From Prosapia bicincta (lineage: Eukaryota; Arthropoda; Insecta; Hemiptera; Cercopidae): a DNA stretch of 64,000 bases. The stretch covers positions 143,210,192-143,274,191 of the forward strand of contig JBAIZL010000001.1 in assembly GCA_036971475.1 (NCBI GenBank). Reading direction: 5' to 3'. The notes below the pieces were generated by a model. It did no database searches. It was not told the origin of the DNA and saw nothing but the letters and a program-made list of their open reading frames with translations. Positions within the stretch are counted from its first letter, which is position 1. The number at the start of each line of letters is the position of its first letter. Below are positions 24,413 through 37,587 of the stretch, piece by piece. Made by a program: the position numbers and the translations under genes.

Positions 24413-24679
24413 GAGTAAATCAAGGATATGATTAAAAATGTATTACCAGAGTTGTTATAACTGATTTAATTTAGCAAAATCAATAACTATGACATTATAG
24501 TTCAAATTAGTAGTTCTTATTACCATGTTTAAAACATCTTAAGCTATCTTCGGTGATTATAATAACTAAAAATTATCGCATAAAACGAAATCAAGAGTAA
24601 ATGACATATGTTATATTTAACGTAACACGGGACCGATGGTGCGATTTTTTCATATTCTCATCGAAATAATAAATATCTA

Positions 24680-27460
24680 TTTTACAAAGGCTATGAAAGA
24701 ACTAATAAAATGTACTTATAGGTGTCGCTTGAATCGATGAAAGAAAGACTAATATACTCACAATAATAGCTAAAAAGAACTAAAAATTCAACTCTCTAAC
24801 ACCTCCACTATAGATCTGTATTTTTTGAATAACATAAAGATAATTTTCCTTCACCTGTAATTTAAGTCGTAGATTTGTAATAATTTTTCAAAATGAGATT
24901 AAATATCTGAATTTCCCTTATTAAAATACAAATACAAGTACTCACCTATGCGAGTTATTACCATTTTTGTTTTGGAGTTTAACTGGTGGAAGGGTCCCTG
25001 CACAACATTCAATCACGAAGTTTCACCGTTGAAAGTTTCATGTTACAATTAAACACATTTTCACTTATTTGTGGTATATTGTAGTACTTATTTGTAGTAA
25101 TATTTTGTAGTATATTCAACATCTCTAAACAAAACTATTGCAGCAACGAGGCGTGTGATATGAATACCGGAAGCAAAGTTGACCGTTGATGTACGAAACA
25201 AAAGTGAGTACAGATTAAATTCGCTATGATATAGGACCAACATGTCCTGATTTGAAGGCAAAAATATTTTACAACAGGTATAAAATCCTGCCAAATGCGT
25301 AGCCATTCTGCAATACGGTGTGCTGGATAGTTTAAATATTCATACGCTAATTAAAACTTTGAAAAGTTGTTACTAACATTGCTGTCGTGAAATTCGTTTA
25401 ACTGTGATTCAAATAATTTAACCGCGTCTCTCCATTTAAATAATTTGCCAATAATAATGATCATATTCATGTCTCTTCAAATAATCGTCGTAAGTTATAT
25501 GTAACACAAGTTTTAAAACTTTCATTTTGTTTTAATAACAACCAAACGCATCATAATTAGTAGTTATTTTTACTTTTTTGAACGTAAAAACTTTGATTGT
25601 GCTTGAAATGTTGTATTAGTAAAACACTGTAGGATATAATTCTTTCTTACTAATGTCTCTGTTACTTTTAAAAGAACTATATTTATAATATTCTCAACAC
25701 ATGTATGATAATATTACAAATCATGGCACATATTTATTAAATAAAACTCAAAGTGAAATTATGTTTAGAAATGAATGCATTATATAATACTGTAAATACC
25801 AATGGACTTAGTAGTTATCAGTTTATAGAATAATAACCAGAGGAATAGAATGTACAATTTTTTAGGGGCCCTGTATTTATTTTTATAAGTAACTTTAAAA
25901 TATTTTTCGCAACTCTGCATATTGCGCAGGGATTAACCTAGTAATATCTAGAACGATTTCAAATATGGAATAGGCAAGCGAAAATGCCTTAAAAAGTTGA
26001 CTTTTTAAATTATAATTTCAAATCAATTTTATTTTAGTGTTTTCTTTTCATATTTTTTTGGAGTTTCCTGTTTTGAGAGTCAAATTATTTTACGGACAAC
26101 TTAACTCCACCGGAATCCTAAGTTTTTTAAGTTTTGAAAGTGGTAGCTGCAAATCTAAATTAAACTGACAGAGAGAAAGTTTTGCTATTAAAACGTGTCT
26201 ATAACCTTTGTTCTCTCACACATATTTATTATTACTTTGGGTAATAAAAAAGCTCTTTTTTATTTGTTATGGTTTGGGTGCAAGTTTTGAACTACTCTTG
26301 GTTTTTCTGTCATAGGTTTTACAATTATCGTATTTAAGTCTATGCTACATAAAATATACTTTGAAACTAATATTTACATATATATTTATATTTCTACTCT
26401 GATTCGTGGTGTTTTTATCAACTTATATAGTTACTCAGGTCTTATACCATTTCTTTATTCCCATTTCATTTGTTATTTATTCTCTTTTCCCATGAGGTTT
26501 TTACAAAATCGTCCTTAGTTGGAGTTTTAAATCTATTCTTTTACATTGGTGTTTGTCTTAGTATGTTTTAAGTCGTATTTATGTATGCCTACTCTCGAAA
26601 TGTTACATTCAAAGCGCTTAAAACTTAAATTTATATACACTTTAATGTATGTAAATAATTATGAAATTCTACAAAACCCATAGTTATATAGGGTTTGATA
26701 CATGAATGTGTAAGGTAATTAAAGGCTTTACAAAATTAATACACTGAATTTCATTAAAAATATTTTAAATAAATGTAATCTCTCTGTTTAATATTTATAT
26801 AGAACTAGCCTACATTAAAAAGTAATACTACAATTACTATAAAACTTCATTTAAAATATTCTTCTCTGATTCATCTTAAAGCTCACCTTGACATATATTG
26901 AGAAAATCACTAACAAGGGTTTGCCGTTGTGCCATAGCACATCTGTTTCAGCACAAGTTAGGACGACTTAGATAAGTGGTACTGATAGAGTGTTGGAAAA
27001 TAACGAGTAGACCCAAAACGCCATTCGCCATTTATTTTGGCCGTTTCTGCTTCTGCCGTTCATTTCCCATACATTTGAAAATTTCTTGCGACAGAGCAAA
27101 AAAAAAATATCTTTAAAGGTCTCCAGTGTGTTTAAGTGTATATTTTGATTCAAATGTGTAATTTATTCATATAAAATGACATTAGTAGTTGAGTACATAA
27201 GAAAGTATTTAAATTCGTTATTAGTTTTTTCGGGTTGGCATTGGCGAATAAAGATCATGTAAATTTAGGAATAGTAAATATTTATGTACTGTAACTATAG
27301 TATTCGAATTAATTGTTAATCATGATTTTCATAATCTTGTATTATTACAATTACTAGCGAAAAGGTATATTACAATTTTAATAGGTTTGTATACCCAAAG
27401 TTATAAAGAGAACAGATATCAGGTTTATTAGTACTATATTACCATGAAATTATTGGAAAG
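24680..27460 (+). repeat. Block A segment 4 (paralog of about 50.1-52.95 kb)
   Basis: Collinear landmarks with block B: 'acatctctaaacaaaactattgca' / 'atatctctaaaccaaactattgca' (about 25120 / 50550); 'cgttgatgta' in both; 'atgtcctgattt' / 'catcctgattt'; 'tttaaatattca'; 'aaccgcgtctc' (25421 / 50871); 'tttgcatattgcacagg' in B for 'tctgcatattgcgcagg' in A (25915 / 51394); 'tggaaaataacgagtagaccc' / 'tggaaaataacgactcggccc' (26993 / 52528). No frame is conserved. It is non-coding duplicated DNA, about 70-80% alike over the better parts by eye. Confidence 0.8.
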
Positions 27461-27928
27461 AACCGCAATACCACAAAAAAAATAATAACAAATAAACCAA
27501 GTTACTTAAGATAAAACCCTTATGTGCACTTCGATGGCCATGTCACCATCATAAGAGGGTCTTATTACAAAATTACATTATAGCAAACAAGATGTTACAA
27601 ACTGCCAATCGTTCTCTACGGTCGCTATATATAGGCGTGAGGAAAGCTCCGCCCCTTCTCCGCCTTCGACCAACAAATAACGATCGGCCATCTTGAACCA
27701 AATAGGTTATGTTAGAAAGTACATTATAATAATACATATGTAATAAAACTACAGTTAATAACAATAAATAAAATGAAACTTATAAAATTAATGCGTCGTA
27801 TATAAAGAAGGCTATTTAAGTAAAGTATAGCAAGGTGAGTTAGGGATAGGCCCTTTATCTGCATTCAATCATTTACAATTTTATTTGCCTATAAAAATAC
27901 TTTCATAACTATTAAGTAACTTTTTTGA
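27461..27928. other. AT-rich sequence with a GC-richer patch
   Basis: 27595-27700 is GC- and CpG-richer, with 'tatatata' beside 'ggcgtgaggaaagctccgcc'. This could be promoter-like, but no gene follows that I can support. Confidence 0.2.
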
Positions 27929-27937
27929 GTTGATACA

Positions 27938-28330
27938 TTTAGCTAAAATAATATTTTCTCCAAATCATGCTGATTACTAAGGACATGTTCTACTACACTT
28001 GATTTTTCAGGTCTATCATACTTAATATGCACAACATGTTCTTTATATCTAGTTACAATTTTTCTTTTTGTTTGGCCTATATACATCTCGTCACGAGTAC
28101 TACAAATTATGTTATATATACGTGATTTTTCCAGCATTGGAATTTTATTCTTAAATAATAAATGCTTGAGTTTATTTAGAGTTTAATAGGCTTAACATTT
28201 ACCAATTTAAAAATAGAATCTGACCCTTTTCTTAAAATATTATCAAAAGGTAATCTAATATAATTAAATTTGTAAATTCTTTTCGAAGAGTGGTAGATAT
28301 GCTTAAAACATATTTCAATCTTTGTTTCTT
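27938..28330 (-). pseudogene. Penelope-like retroelement, GIY-YIG endonuclease and preceding linker (degenerate)
   Basis: On the minus strand, RIYNIICS followed by MYIGQTKRK..TRYKEH (about 28115-28030) is a GIY-YIG nuclease: the Y.I...Y.G core, the Arg of TRYKEH and a later EH near VVEHVLSNQHD. Upstream (higher coordinates) the linker typical of Penelope-like proteins is readable: YIRLPFDNILRK, then VNVKPIK, a stop, and LNKLKHLL. Penelope-like proteins pair an RT with this nuclease, which nicks the target. The RT domain is absent and a stop lies in the linker near 28180. The frame ends at TAG about 27943. Confidence 0.85.
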
Positions 28331-31300
28331 AACAATATTATCTACTAGTATATATACTAGTAACTAATAGAATATCATTAGCTCTTATTTGAAGCTCTGA
28401 ATATAAAGTTGAAATTTAAAGATATGACTAAAAATGTACAAGCTCTCTTAAAATATATATACTAATAAACCATTCATCCGGCCTATAATTTGTAAAATTC
28501 ATGTATTTACAAAACCTAAAAAATATTTAGTTTAGACTTAAAAAATTATTACTTGTATTCTATTATGTATTTTAAATTTACTCACTATCGGTTTCCTTAG
28601 TGCAATCGATACATGGAATTGGTTATTCACTTCGCGATTTACAAACTAATATTTTGCAAGAAGATCAACGAACTTTAGTTTTCATTTTTCGTGTTTTCTG
28701 CAAGGTAAGCAAGGTCTAGTTTTCGATTGTTTGGTTCCATAATAAATTCCTCAATCAAAATTTTTCAATAAAGAGAACAATGTTTTTGGAAAAAGATCTG
28801 AGTTATTTCTCGTTAATGAGGGAGATAGCTCGTTATTTCAAATGATCTTCCATAAACAGGCTTGACGATTCGTTTCTGCTGTTGACTGCTCTACAGGAAA
28901 CAAGGATTCTATTGGATAAAGGATCATAATTCAGAATTGAAGTAAATGTTAACTAAAGTAGCACTTATGAAGAAGTAATAACTACGCAACACAGAAAAAT
29001 GATCAAACTGAATAAGAAGTGTATCGTAAATGCAGTATGTCTAATACATAGGGTAATCGCAATGCAAACAATTTTAGTTAGATTTCCAGGCGCGCAACGG
29101 AATAGAGTATAGTGGTCGCAATATATAATGGTCGTCTTCACAGGTCAATAGTAAATGAACTACCGAAGGAAAAACCATAGAACCTTGGAATCACGTAGAT
29201 AACATAAGGAACTGAGAATACTCTACATCTCAGCACAATTCATAGAGTGCTTTGTCAACAGTTTATGAATTGTACGGATTTGCGGCATGGAGTACAGTGC
29301 CGCGACCGTTTAACGGTTAACATCAAAGTTCTTCAAATGCATCTCCACATCCAATACTGAACTATGAAATATTGAAATATTCGCTTCCTCCTAATCATAG
29401 CGGAATAACTAGTCATATTTTATTTACGGTTTTCTAGTTAACAACAATTGAATATTATTTTGTGCACTAGACAAAGATTTACTCAAACCGTTACAACAGT
29501 TGACAAGCTTGGGTAAAGAGGTGGCAGCCGGTTTCGGAATCAATAAGGAAGAATTCCTTTACATAGTAGGATTGACGTTTAAGGAAAGATTTTCACTTGA
29601 AAATTTTAAAAGCTTCAATAAAATGAAACAAATAACAACCATCAATATATAATACTTTTCTGGAGTGTGCAAGAAAAGAGAGACAAAGAAGCAAGTACGT
29701 TTTGATGACTGCTAAATATTTCTAAGTTCAAAGTTTAGGAATAGTTTACACTCTGTTTTGGTTACTCAACACGTTGTGTTTTGGAACAATCACTTAGGAA
29801 ACAACCAAAGTTGGTTGTTCTTTGAATACATGAGCTGTAACCAAGAGCAACCGGTATTACACTAAAAATCGAATTTTTTTAATAAAAATATGTAACTGAA
29901 TATAATGACGGATGCTTTTATAAACCTAGTTCAAATGAATTTAATTTAAAATATCTAGGGAAATTATCTCACAAAATATTACAAGTAAGTACATTCATAT
30001 GGAAGTACTAAGTACCTGTATAGACAATACGTAAAACTCAAATATTGTCCCCATCTAAATACACCGGTTTTCTGTGGACCTTTGCTGCTGTTGCTTTCTG
30101 CCTTAGTCTCCGACGAACATGAGAAATTGTTTTTATCTTCATATATACATTACCCCTTCCTCTTTCATTTTCTTTTGGTTATATACGTTTTCCGTGTGCC
30201 AGCTAATGCATTCTTGATACACCGAATTATCCTCTTCACTTCAGTACAATTAAATACGTCTAAGGGGAATTTTTGTAGGTTTTTAGTGGCGTAATCTACA
30301 TTCGGGCTGCGACAAGACATATCTGCTGTCGCTGCAATTACTTAAAGTTACACTAATCTATAATTCATTTAAAATTATTCTACAATAATAGTTAAATTTA
30401 AATCACTAACCGAAATAAGTTTTGTTAGTATTTATTTCACTGTTATAATGTAATGCATCTAAATATGCATTACGGTTTTCATATTTTTGATTGTGAAACG
30501 ATACTATTCGTTTAAAAGTTGTAAAAAGGATTTACTTGTTAATTACAATTTCAAATAAATTTAAAATGATAAACCTTAAATGAAAATGAAAATATAGTAA
30601 TCGATGGAATAAATAAACCCTGCTATTTTGTGACTCTTAATTCACTTAAAATGTTATTAAATTTTCATTTTTGTACTTGTCCTTAAACGTGATAATTGAT
30701 AAACTATAATAAGGCATTTCTCGCGCTTTCTCGGTTTGTTAGTACTTCCATGTTAATACATTTATTGAAAATAACGATGTTTGCTGCCAAATATTATTTA
30801 AAAATTTTTAAATTTGATATTAGTTTAGCTGAAAATATTTTTGTATTCTCAACAATAACATAGATAAAATGTTAAGGAGTTAGCAAGTGTAAGAAAGACA
30901 AATGATTTTAATAAATTAAAAAAATATATCGAGATTGTTCTACAAAAACGTGTCTTAAACTCGGAAGTTGAATATTGTTTAAAATATTTCAGAAAATATT
31001 GGCAAATAAGATAATCAGTAACAATGTCCTAATTCCAAAACCCTTTGTTTTTTTGAAGGTCAAAACGTTGATAATATTACCATTAAAATACCATATTGAA
31101 ATACTGATATATACTTAACAAGAAGTTTTATGAACTAAATAAAACTCCAAAGTTTTTAGACCAGTGCGAATATTTTTAGAAAATGTTTTGAAAATGTTCT
31201 TACTACTTATATTAAAGCTTTTAATTTCATTTATATTCCGCAAAACTATTTTAAAACAGTTAGATCTTAAGATCATGTAAATCTTTAGATATAAGATGTA

Positions 31301-31840
31301 TATATATGCATGTTGAGTTGAAGCTTTCAGGATGACGTATTTCCAAGTAAAGTGCGAGTAACTCATTAAAGTGTAGATTAATGAAGATTATATGTGCATC
31401 AAGGTGTACCGAGATTATTATATAGGTTACCACTCTTGATTATGACTCTTTAAATATAAGTTTGTAAACTTAAAATATGACGTTTCAAAAATATAAGGAA
31501 TACGATTAAAGTAGATACAGATACCATTGGTTTTTATTTAATCCCTAGACTACGAGGTGTTTTAGAATTAGCACGGTGATATTTCCCTTATTTTCTATAT
31601 TATAATAGAATTGCCTAGCTACTAGTTTGTTCATACATTTATTTTTAACTTATTTTTGTTGTTCAATCCGCATCTGACATCTGATCCTACAAACGGCCTT
31701 TATCTATGAGAGCAAAAATATATAGAATTTATTGCACTGTAGGTTTATAAACATTTAAAAACAATAACTATAGTTTATTTTTTATTATTTGGCTTATTTT
31801 TATTAAATATGGTATTATTTATGATAATTAATATATAAAT
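28331..31840. other. Long stretch without a recognised gene
   Basis: AT-rich with a moderately GC-richer zone at 29060-29330. Open frames at 30082-30294 (+) and 31115-31366 (-) show no motif. Confidence 0.4.
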
Positions 31841-31928
31841 AGTAAAATAGATAGATAGATAAATAGATATATAATTAGATAAATAGATATATAGATAAAT
31901 AGAGAAAGTAAGACACAGAGAGAGAAAC

Positions 31929-31967
<39 letters not shown>

Positions 31968-32055
31968 AGGAGAGAGTGGGGGAGAGAGATCAGTAAGAGA
32001 GGGGGAGATTGTAAGAAAGAGAAAGGGGAAGGAGGAAGAGATAGAGTTTGTTTGT
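31841..32055 (+). repeat. Purine-rich low-complexity tract, (GATA)n then (GA)n
   Basis: GATA-type repeats (31848-31900) run into GAGA and GGA-rich sequence to about 32045. The opposite strand reads as a serine/leucine-rich open frame purely because of the repeat. Confidence 0.95.
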
Positions 32056-32749
32056 TGATTGTTGTTTCGCTTAACGCTTTTCAAAAGAAACAGAAAATTC
32101 ATTCTATTTTTCGTACGAAGCTATGCGACTAATTGATATTATAAAACAAATTGTCCAATATCGTTTTTTTCTTAGATTGTAACCCCTTGTAATTTTTAGG
32201 TATGTATGGGTTTTATTTATTAAAAAAACCTTACTTTTATTAATTTTGAAAATACTCACGTTGGTCAATAGCTTTCCTTACGAATTATATCTTACGATTT
32301 GCTAGTTGTCAATTCAAATCGTTCTTAAGAAAGGCAGATTACATTGAAGTTTTCGTTTGTATTTCAAAATAAGGGTTGAATTTAAAAAATATTTAAACCT
32401 AATACACTTTAATAATTTTGGTTATTACAGGGCTTAAAACATTAAATTAAAAACAAAAGGTTCATATATAATACAAATTGTAAGAGCAACGCTAGGTCAA
32501 ATGCATACTGGTTTTGTATACTGATTACGTTCTATAGAAAAATTTCAAGAAATTAAATTTAAAACATGCCATTCCAATCGCTTGAACTTACCTAGCTTGG
32601 TTAGCAAATTTTAAAGCTTAACACGGCTTTACTCCCTTGACATTGCATATTTTTGAAAGTATAAAAAAAAACAAAACTAAGATAATTATAAAACAGTTTA
32701 AAGTTGTTAATAAATTTCGAAATCGAATTTATTAAAAGTAGAAACTAGC
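32056..32749. other. No feature recognised
   Basis: AT-rich sequence without a motif. Confidence 0.4.
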
Positions 32750-33480
32750 TTCTGACGAAAAAAATTAACGATTGCAACCTGCAACGGTGAAATTGATCGT
32801 TACAAAAATCTAGGTAATTGGAGATAATTTGCATTTAGTTCAAGGAGCGTAGATTTGTAAGGATTATAAATAAATTTAAAAAATTAAAAATATGACCACA
32901 TGAATAAAAGTAGGGTAGGCTAGGCATAAGTTTAATAAATCATAATTGTTTTAATACGTTAAATAATAAAATAACCTAAAATTCGTTACCTAAAATTCAG
33001 GCTTTAAAAATGTAAAGCTTATTTGGAAGGGCAAAATCATGAGAACAAAGTTGCTTATAAAATCTTTCAACAGGACATAATGTGTGCTGCAGTTAAGAAG
33101 ACTTGCTAAAATAAAACAAGGCAATAAATGATTTTGGAAAGACATAAACAATTAAACTGTTTCAACAAAATGTGAAATTCAAATCAAATCATCATGTAAC
33201 TTAAAAGGCTGTAATAAAAGTCGAAACAAAAAAAATGAAAGAAAATACTCCCGGCCAGGAGTTGAGATTACAAGTAAACAAGGTCGTTGCTAAGGCTATT
33301 AAGGCTCTAAAGGTTAATTTACGCAGCGTGATATAAATAGGGGCAGTAATGAAGAAAGCGTGGGCTATAATAAGTAGGTCGTGTATTATTAAGCTCCTAA
33401 AATTAGGAGTAAAAAGATGTGTTAACGAGCTAAAATTCGTTGGGATACTGAAGTAATAGGTTATTTGAGCATTGTATGCT
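32750..33480 (+). repeat. Segment paralogous to about 43.66-44.40 kb
   Basis: 'gtagggtaggctaggcataa' / 'gtagggtacactaggctta', 'aacctaaaattc' in both, 'aatcaaatcatcatg' in both (about 33182 / 44182), and 'caggagttgaga' / 'aaggagtcgag' occur in the same order. Non-coding. It shows that part of block B has another paralog outside block A. Confidence 0.65.
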
Positions 33481-35915
33481 CAAATATCAAAATCAACACC
33501 ACCTTGACCCGTAAAATGAGTAAAATGCTGGAGCTAGGGAATTTGAAGAAGACGCCGTCCATTAAATATAATACAAAATCATAGTGAATTCCCGTAAAAA
33601 CTTTTCCACCGTCCATCCAATTAAGTAAAATGATTAAACAATAACATAATAATATTTATCAAAGCCTATGTGAGAACGCCGTTTAAAGACAAGACGGAGA
33701 AAGAATGAAGATATCAGTCTAAGGTTTTATAAACAATAATGTTCATTTAAATGACACTTTATTTACATCCATATCAATGGAAATTCGAATTTCGATAAAA
33801 AACAAATAGCCTAAGAGAAACAGGTTACACTTGGGATCACTGAATTAAAACTTAACTCTTCAAAATTAACTCTCTAATCAACCGGTTGCATGAAATGATG
33901 ATAAATTATATAATTGAGTAAAATATGTTCAATATGGCTTTATTTCTTAAACAAACGATGTTATTTCTTTATCGGTTATATCAAGAAAGTAATGATTTTA
34001 ATTGTGATTAAGTAAATGTGTTCAATATGTGTAACCTAAAGAAAATGAAGAAGCTTTCCACACTTTTGGCCACATCTTTGCCAGAGTTACATATTTGTGT
34101 TTTGATTTAGGGAATATATATTACAAGTAAATTTTTATTGTTTAATTGAAATATAAAAGATATGATGATATGTTGGGAATTATTAGGCGTCTAACTCATA
34201 AAAGGAGAATGGAGTGAATAAATTATGTCCTAGGGTAAATGGAAATCAGATAGCCTAGTTTAAATATAGGGTGAATAACTTATAAATAATATTTTGGTAA
34301 ATAAATAGTATGGTAAATAAATAATAATTAGAATTTAATTAGATATACATGTTTTGGAGGGGTTATTGTATTAATTAAATTTGGTCCCAAATTTAAATAA
34401 TTTTCTGATTGTCAACCAAAATAAAAAATTGCTTTAAAAAAATAGACACCATATGTAGGTCATAAATAAAATTTAACTCAACTAGAAAGTGAATAATTAT
34501 GATTATAGTAGACAGAGTTTTGGTAATATTTTAAGTAGTATATTAAGTGTAAAACCAAAGAAATAAATAATCAGATAGTAGAAGGTATAATAAATATAAA
34601 TGGGTTATTTTCTAAATAGCATTGAGTTATATTTTCTATAAAGTAAGTTTCAGTGGGTGTCCGATTATAATCGTTAAGTCAGTAGTGTCTCAAAAAATCC
34701 ATAAACCCCGATAAGAGCTTAGGAAGGCTCATAAAAGGCTGATTGGTTTTTGTTATTAATTAAGGAGTTTGTCCTTAGAGAGGTCCTGAGAGGTTTATAC
34801 CTTGAGCTAAAGCTAAAGAACCAGAATTGGAATTCAAGAGATTACCCATTACTTTCCAGCGGACAAGGAGCGGTTTAACATCTTAAGTTTGAGAGCAGTA
34901 AGGAAATGAGTTGCTCGAACGTATAATAGTAGAAGTGAGTTAAATGGTAAAAGGTCCTTAGGAAGAATCATGGTGATCTTTCCACTATCATGGCTGTTGG
35001 AAGATAGAACAAAAGCAGTTTCTTATGGTAGATTGTAGAATCCCTCACTCATAAACCATATAAAAAGCCTTTCATTGGTTTACTGTTTATCATGGTTTCT
35101 CCTAGAGTGGTCTTAATAACAATTTTAGAAACAAAAATGTGTTTTAAGCTAGTCCGATTTTTACATTTCCTAAAATAACAAATATATATATGCAACATGC
35201 CTACTTTTATCTAAAAATCATTTACCATGTTACAAAATGATAGTTAATAAGTTGAATTTTGGGTGGAACAAAATGTATATGTATTTGTGTGTGTGTGTGT
35301 GTGTGTACAAGATTTATATCTATTTGTAGAACATTCTTCCATTTCTCCTAATTTAGAAACGTGTGACTTATTTTAGAAGAAAAAAATACCATTATAATAG
35401 ACAATAAAAATTAAGAAAAGATCTGGGATAAATGGTCCAAAATTTATTAGTCATTCACTGTGTATTTTCCTCCCTCTGTATGTCTTTTATTAACTCTATT
35501 TTCCTCCCTCTATATGTTTCTTGTTTAATCCTGTTTGGATCCTAAACCCATTTCCTTGTAATCCTGAACTAGTTTGTAATATATACTAAAGCACGTAGCC
35601 GAGATGCTACTGAAACTTGTGAAGGAGTTAAACACATATCCTCTCTGTTTTGTTGTACACGGAGAAACTTTCTAAACAAATTGTTTAATATCAACTTATT
35701 TGGGAATTCATTCATTTCGAAATATTAACATACAAGATTTATTTTGTAAATCGGTTTTTTTAAAGTTTGTATGTTGGTCGCTTAGAGATTGTGACGTTAG
35801 GGTAATTGTTCAAGCAATATCTTCAGTCTTTCATACATACAATTTATAGACATCGCCCTTTGAAGGTAATTTTGTATTGTCAAAATAGTTTTATTTGTCC
35901 AGATCAAATATATAA
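33481..35915. other. No gene recognised; short (GT)n at 35283-35307
   Basis: AT-rich sequence. A GT run of about 25 bases lies at 35283-35307. The string 'ttttcctccctct' is doubled, 41 bases apart, near 35465-35510. Confidence 0.45.
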
Positions 35916-36240
35916 TTAAAAACGGAAGCATTTGTTTTTTTTATTCCCCGCAATATCTCGCGACTTCGACTCTACATCAAACATATTCCTAAAGAGGTGG
36001 GTTTCTTGTACCACCGGCAGCATATCCGTATAATGATCTAGGAGATAAGAGTATACTGAGGGTGCTTCTCTTTATTATTCCTCGTCCGCGTATACTTAGG
36101 TTCATCTACTTCCAATGACCTTGACCCAGGAGATTAGATGTTTGCTTCTATTAAACAATCACTTCAGGTTTTCATTCCGCTATGGCTAGCACGAACTCCT
36201 TTCTGACGACGCAATTTTCTCATAACATCCAGCAAATTAT
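35916..36240 (-). pseudogene. Unrecognised coding relic, possibly from a hAT-type element
   Basis: On the minus strand, 36071-35916 is an open frame whose residues look protein-like (YLLDHYTDMLPVV, then FRNMFDVESKSRD). Just upstream in other frames lie LRRQKGVRASHSGMK and VDEPKYTRTR. The DEP..R.R string recalls the region before the dimerisation part of some hAT/ZMYM-like transposases, but the match is weak and frames change three times. It could equally be a diverged host exon. No function is claimed. Confidence 0.25.
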
Positions 36241-36390
36241 TACAATTAACCCACTCATGAAAGGAATGAATAATTGATGTTCTTTAAATAACCAGCATGA
36301 AAAATAAAGGCATTTACAGCTACCTGTTTAAGGTAATAATTAGGAATTTTATAAAAGCTCCATCTGATATTTAAAAGTAGCGCATTTCTT

Positions 36391-36512
<122 letters not shown>

Positions 36513-36653
36513 CCAAGTAGCATATAACCTAACATCTGGCAACCAAAAAGTAATCGCTCAGAAGTTATAGCTATTGCTTTTTGGACAAAAATCGTGATAT
36601 TTTAATAACGAATGATTAGATATATTTGAGCCACAAGAGCTCCTTATTCCTAA

Positions 36654-36657
<4 letters not shown>

Positions 36658-36714
<57 letters not shown>
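36658..36714. repeat. (TA)n microsatellite
   Basis: Uninterrupted TA run of 57 bases. Confidence 0.97.
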
Positions 36715-36718
<4 letters not shown>

Positions 36719-37579
36719 TTCGATTACTCATGTTTACCCACTATTGATGAACAAAATAATTATTTCTCACAGAAATATAAATTTTAACATAATAACACCA
36801 TCAGGCAATGCGTGTTGCTGTGATTATTTTTTTAACTTATTGGAATAACAAAAAATATCAAGATGAAAACCTTATTTTATGTACTAACGATCCTTGATTT
36901 TATTTTTCTCTGTGCTGAAAACCATTATACTTTGAACACTATACTTATATTTCAGTTTTTTACCGAATTCGTTACTGCGTAGAAAAACTCTTTACTGAAA
37001 GAAAAATTCCAAGTGTGTATTTCATCGAACAATTCATAGCTACGAGTGTAACTATATCCAGTAATACATAGTTAGTTGTTTATTTTCAACTCATTGAATT
37101 TGTTAAGGGAAATTAGTGGAAAAGAGAGGAGTTACGGTGTAACACTCTTAAAAATAAGGTGTTGCATATAAATGAATTTATATATTTAATTTTTATTTAA
37201 TAATTATATCTTCCCAATATAAAAATTTTTTTTGTTTTATTGGTGCACATTGTGAAGCTAGCACAGATAGTAGCACCCCTAGCGGGTAAAAATGAATTTT
37301 AATGTTAACTAAGTTGAATTTTAATTGATAAACGGTTAACACATGAACGGTAGAAATTGTCCCTTGAATATTCATTTCTAAAAATTGATTTGAAAAACTT
37401 ACTATCTTTACGATAAATATAATTTTAAAGGTTAATAAGTAATTAAAATGTATGGAATAATTAGCAGTAATTAAAAGATAATTACTCGACACACTGGTGT
37501 CTTTTCTTCTATTGTAATTTGTCATTGATTAATAAATTTTATAACTTTGTATTTTAAAACTTTAAATTATCATTTCAAG
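36715..37579. other. No feature recognised
   Basis: AT-rich sequence. The minus-strand open frame at 37193-37525 has no motif and no coding-like composition. Confidence 0.4.
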
Positions 37580-37587
37580 TAACCTAG

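Larger units (their letters stand above)
21187..24648 (+). mobile_element. 3.5-kb composite insertion with terminal inverted repeat-like ends
   Basis: The left end 'cgatcggtcccg' then 'tgttaggtt' (about 21189-21212) is the inverse of the right end 'cgtaacacgggaccgat' (about 24618-24634), with roughly 22 of 28 positions agreeing by eye. Block B is continuous across this point (about 50050-50110), which independently brackets the insertion. A third, related string 'ggcaccgatcgcgtgcgac' lies at about 23599-23618. Inside are a degenerate unknown-family gene and piggyBac transposase remains, both on the plus strand. No TTAA duplication could be placed at the ends. It may be a piggyBac-type element with nested material. 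Confidence 0.55.

Noticed and set aside
21187..24648. TTAA target duplication proving a piggyBac boundary
   Set aside because: TTAA occurs nearby but not flush with the inverted ends; none could be assigned.
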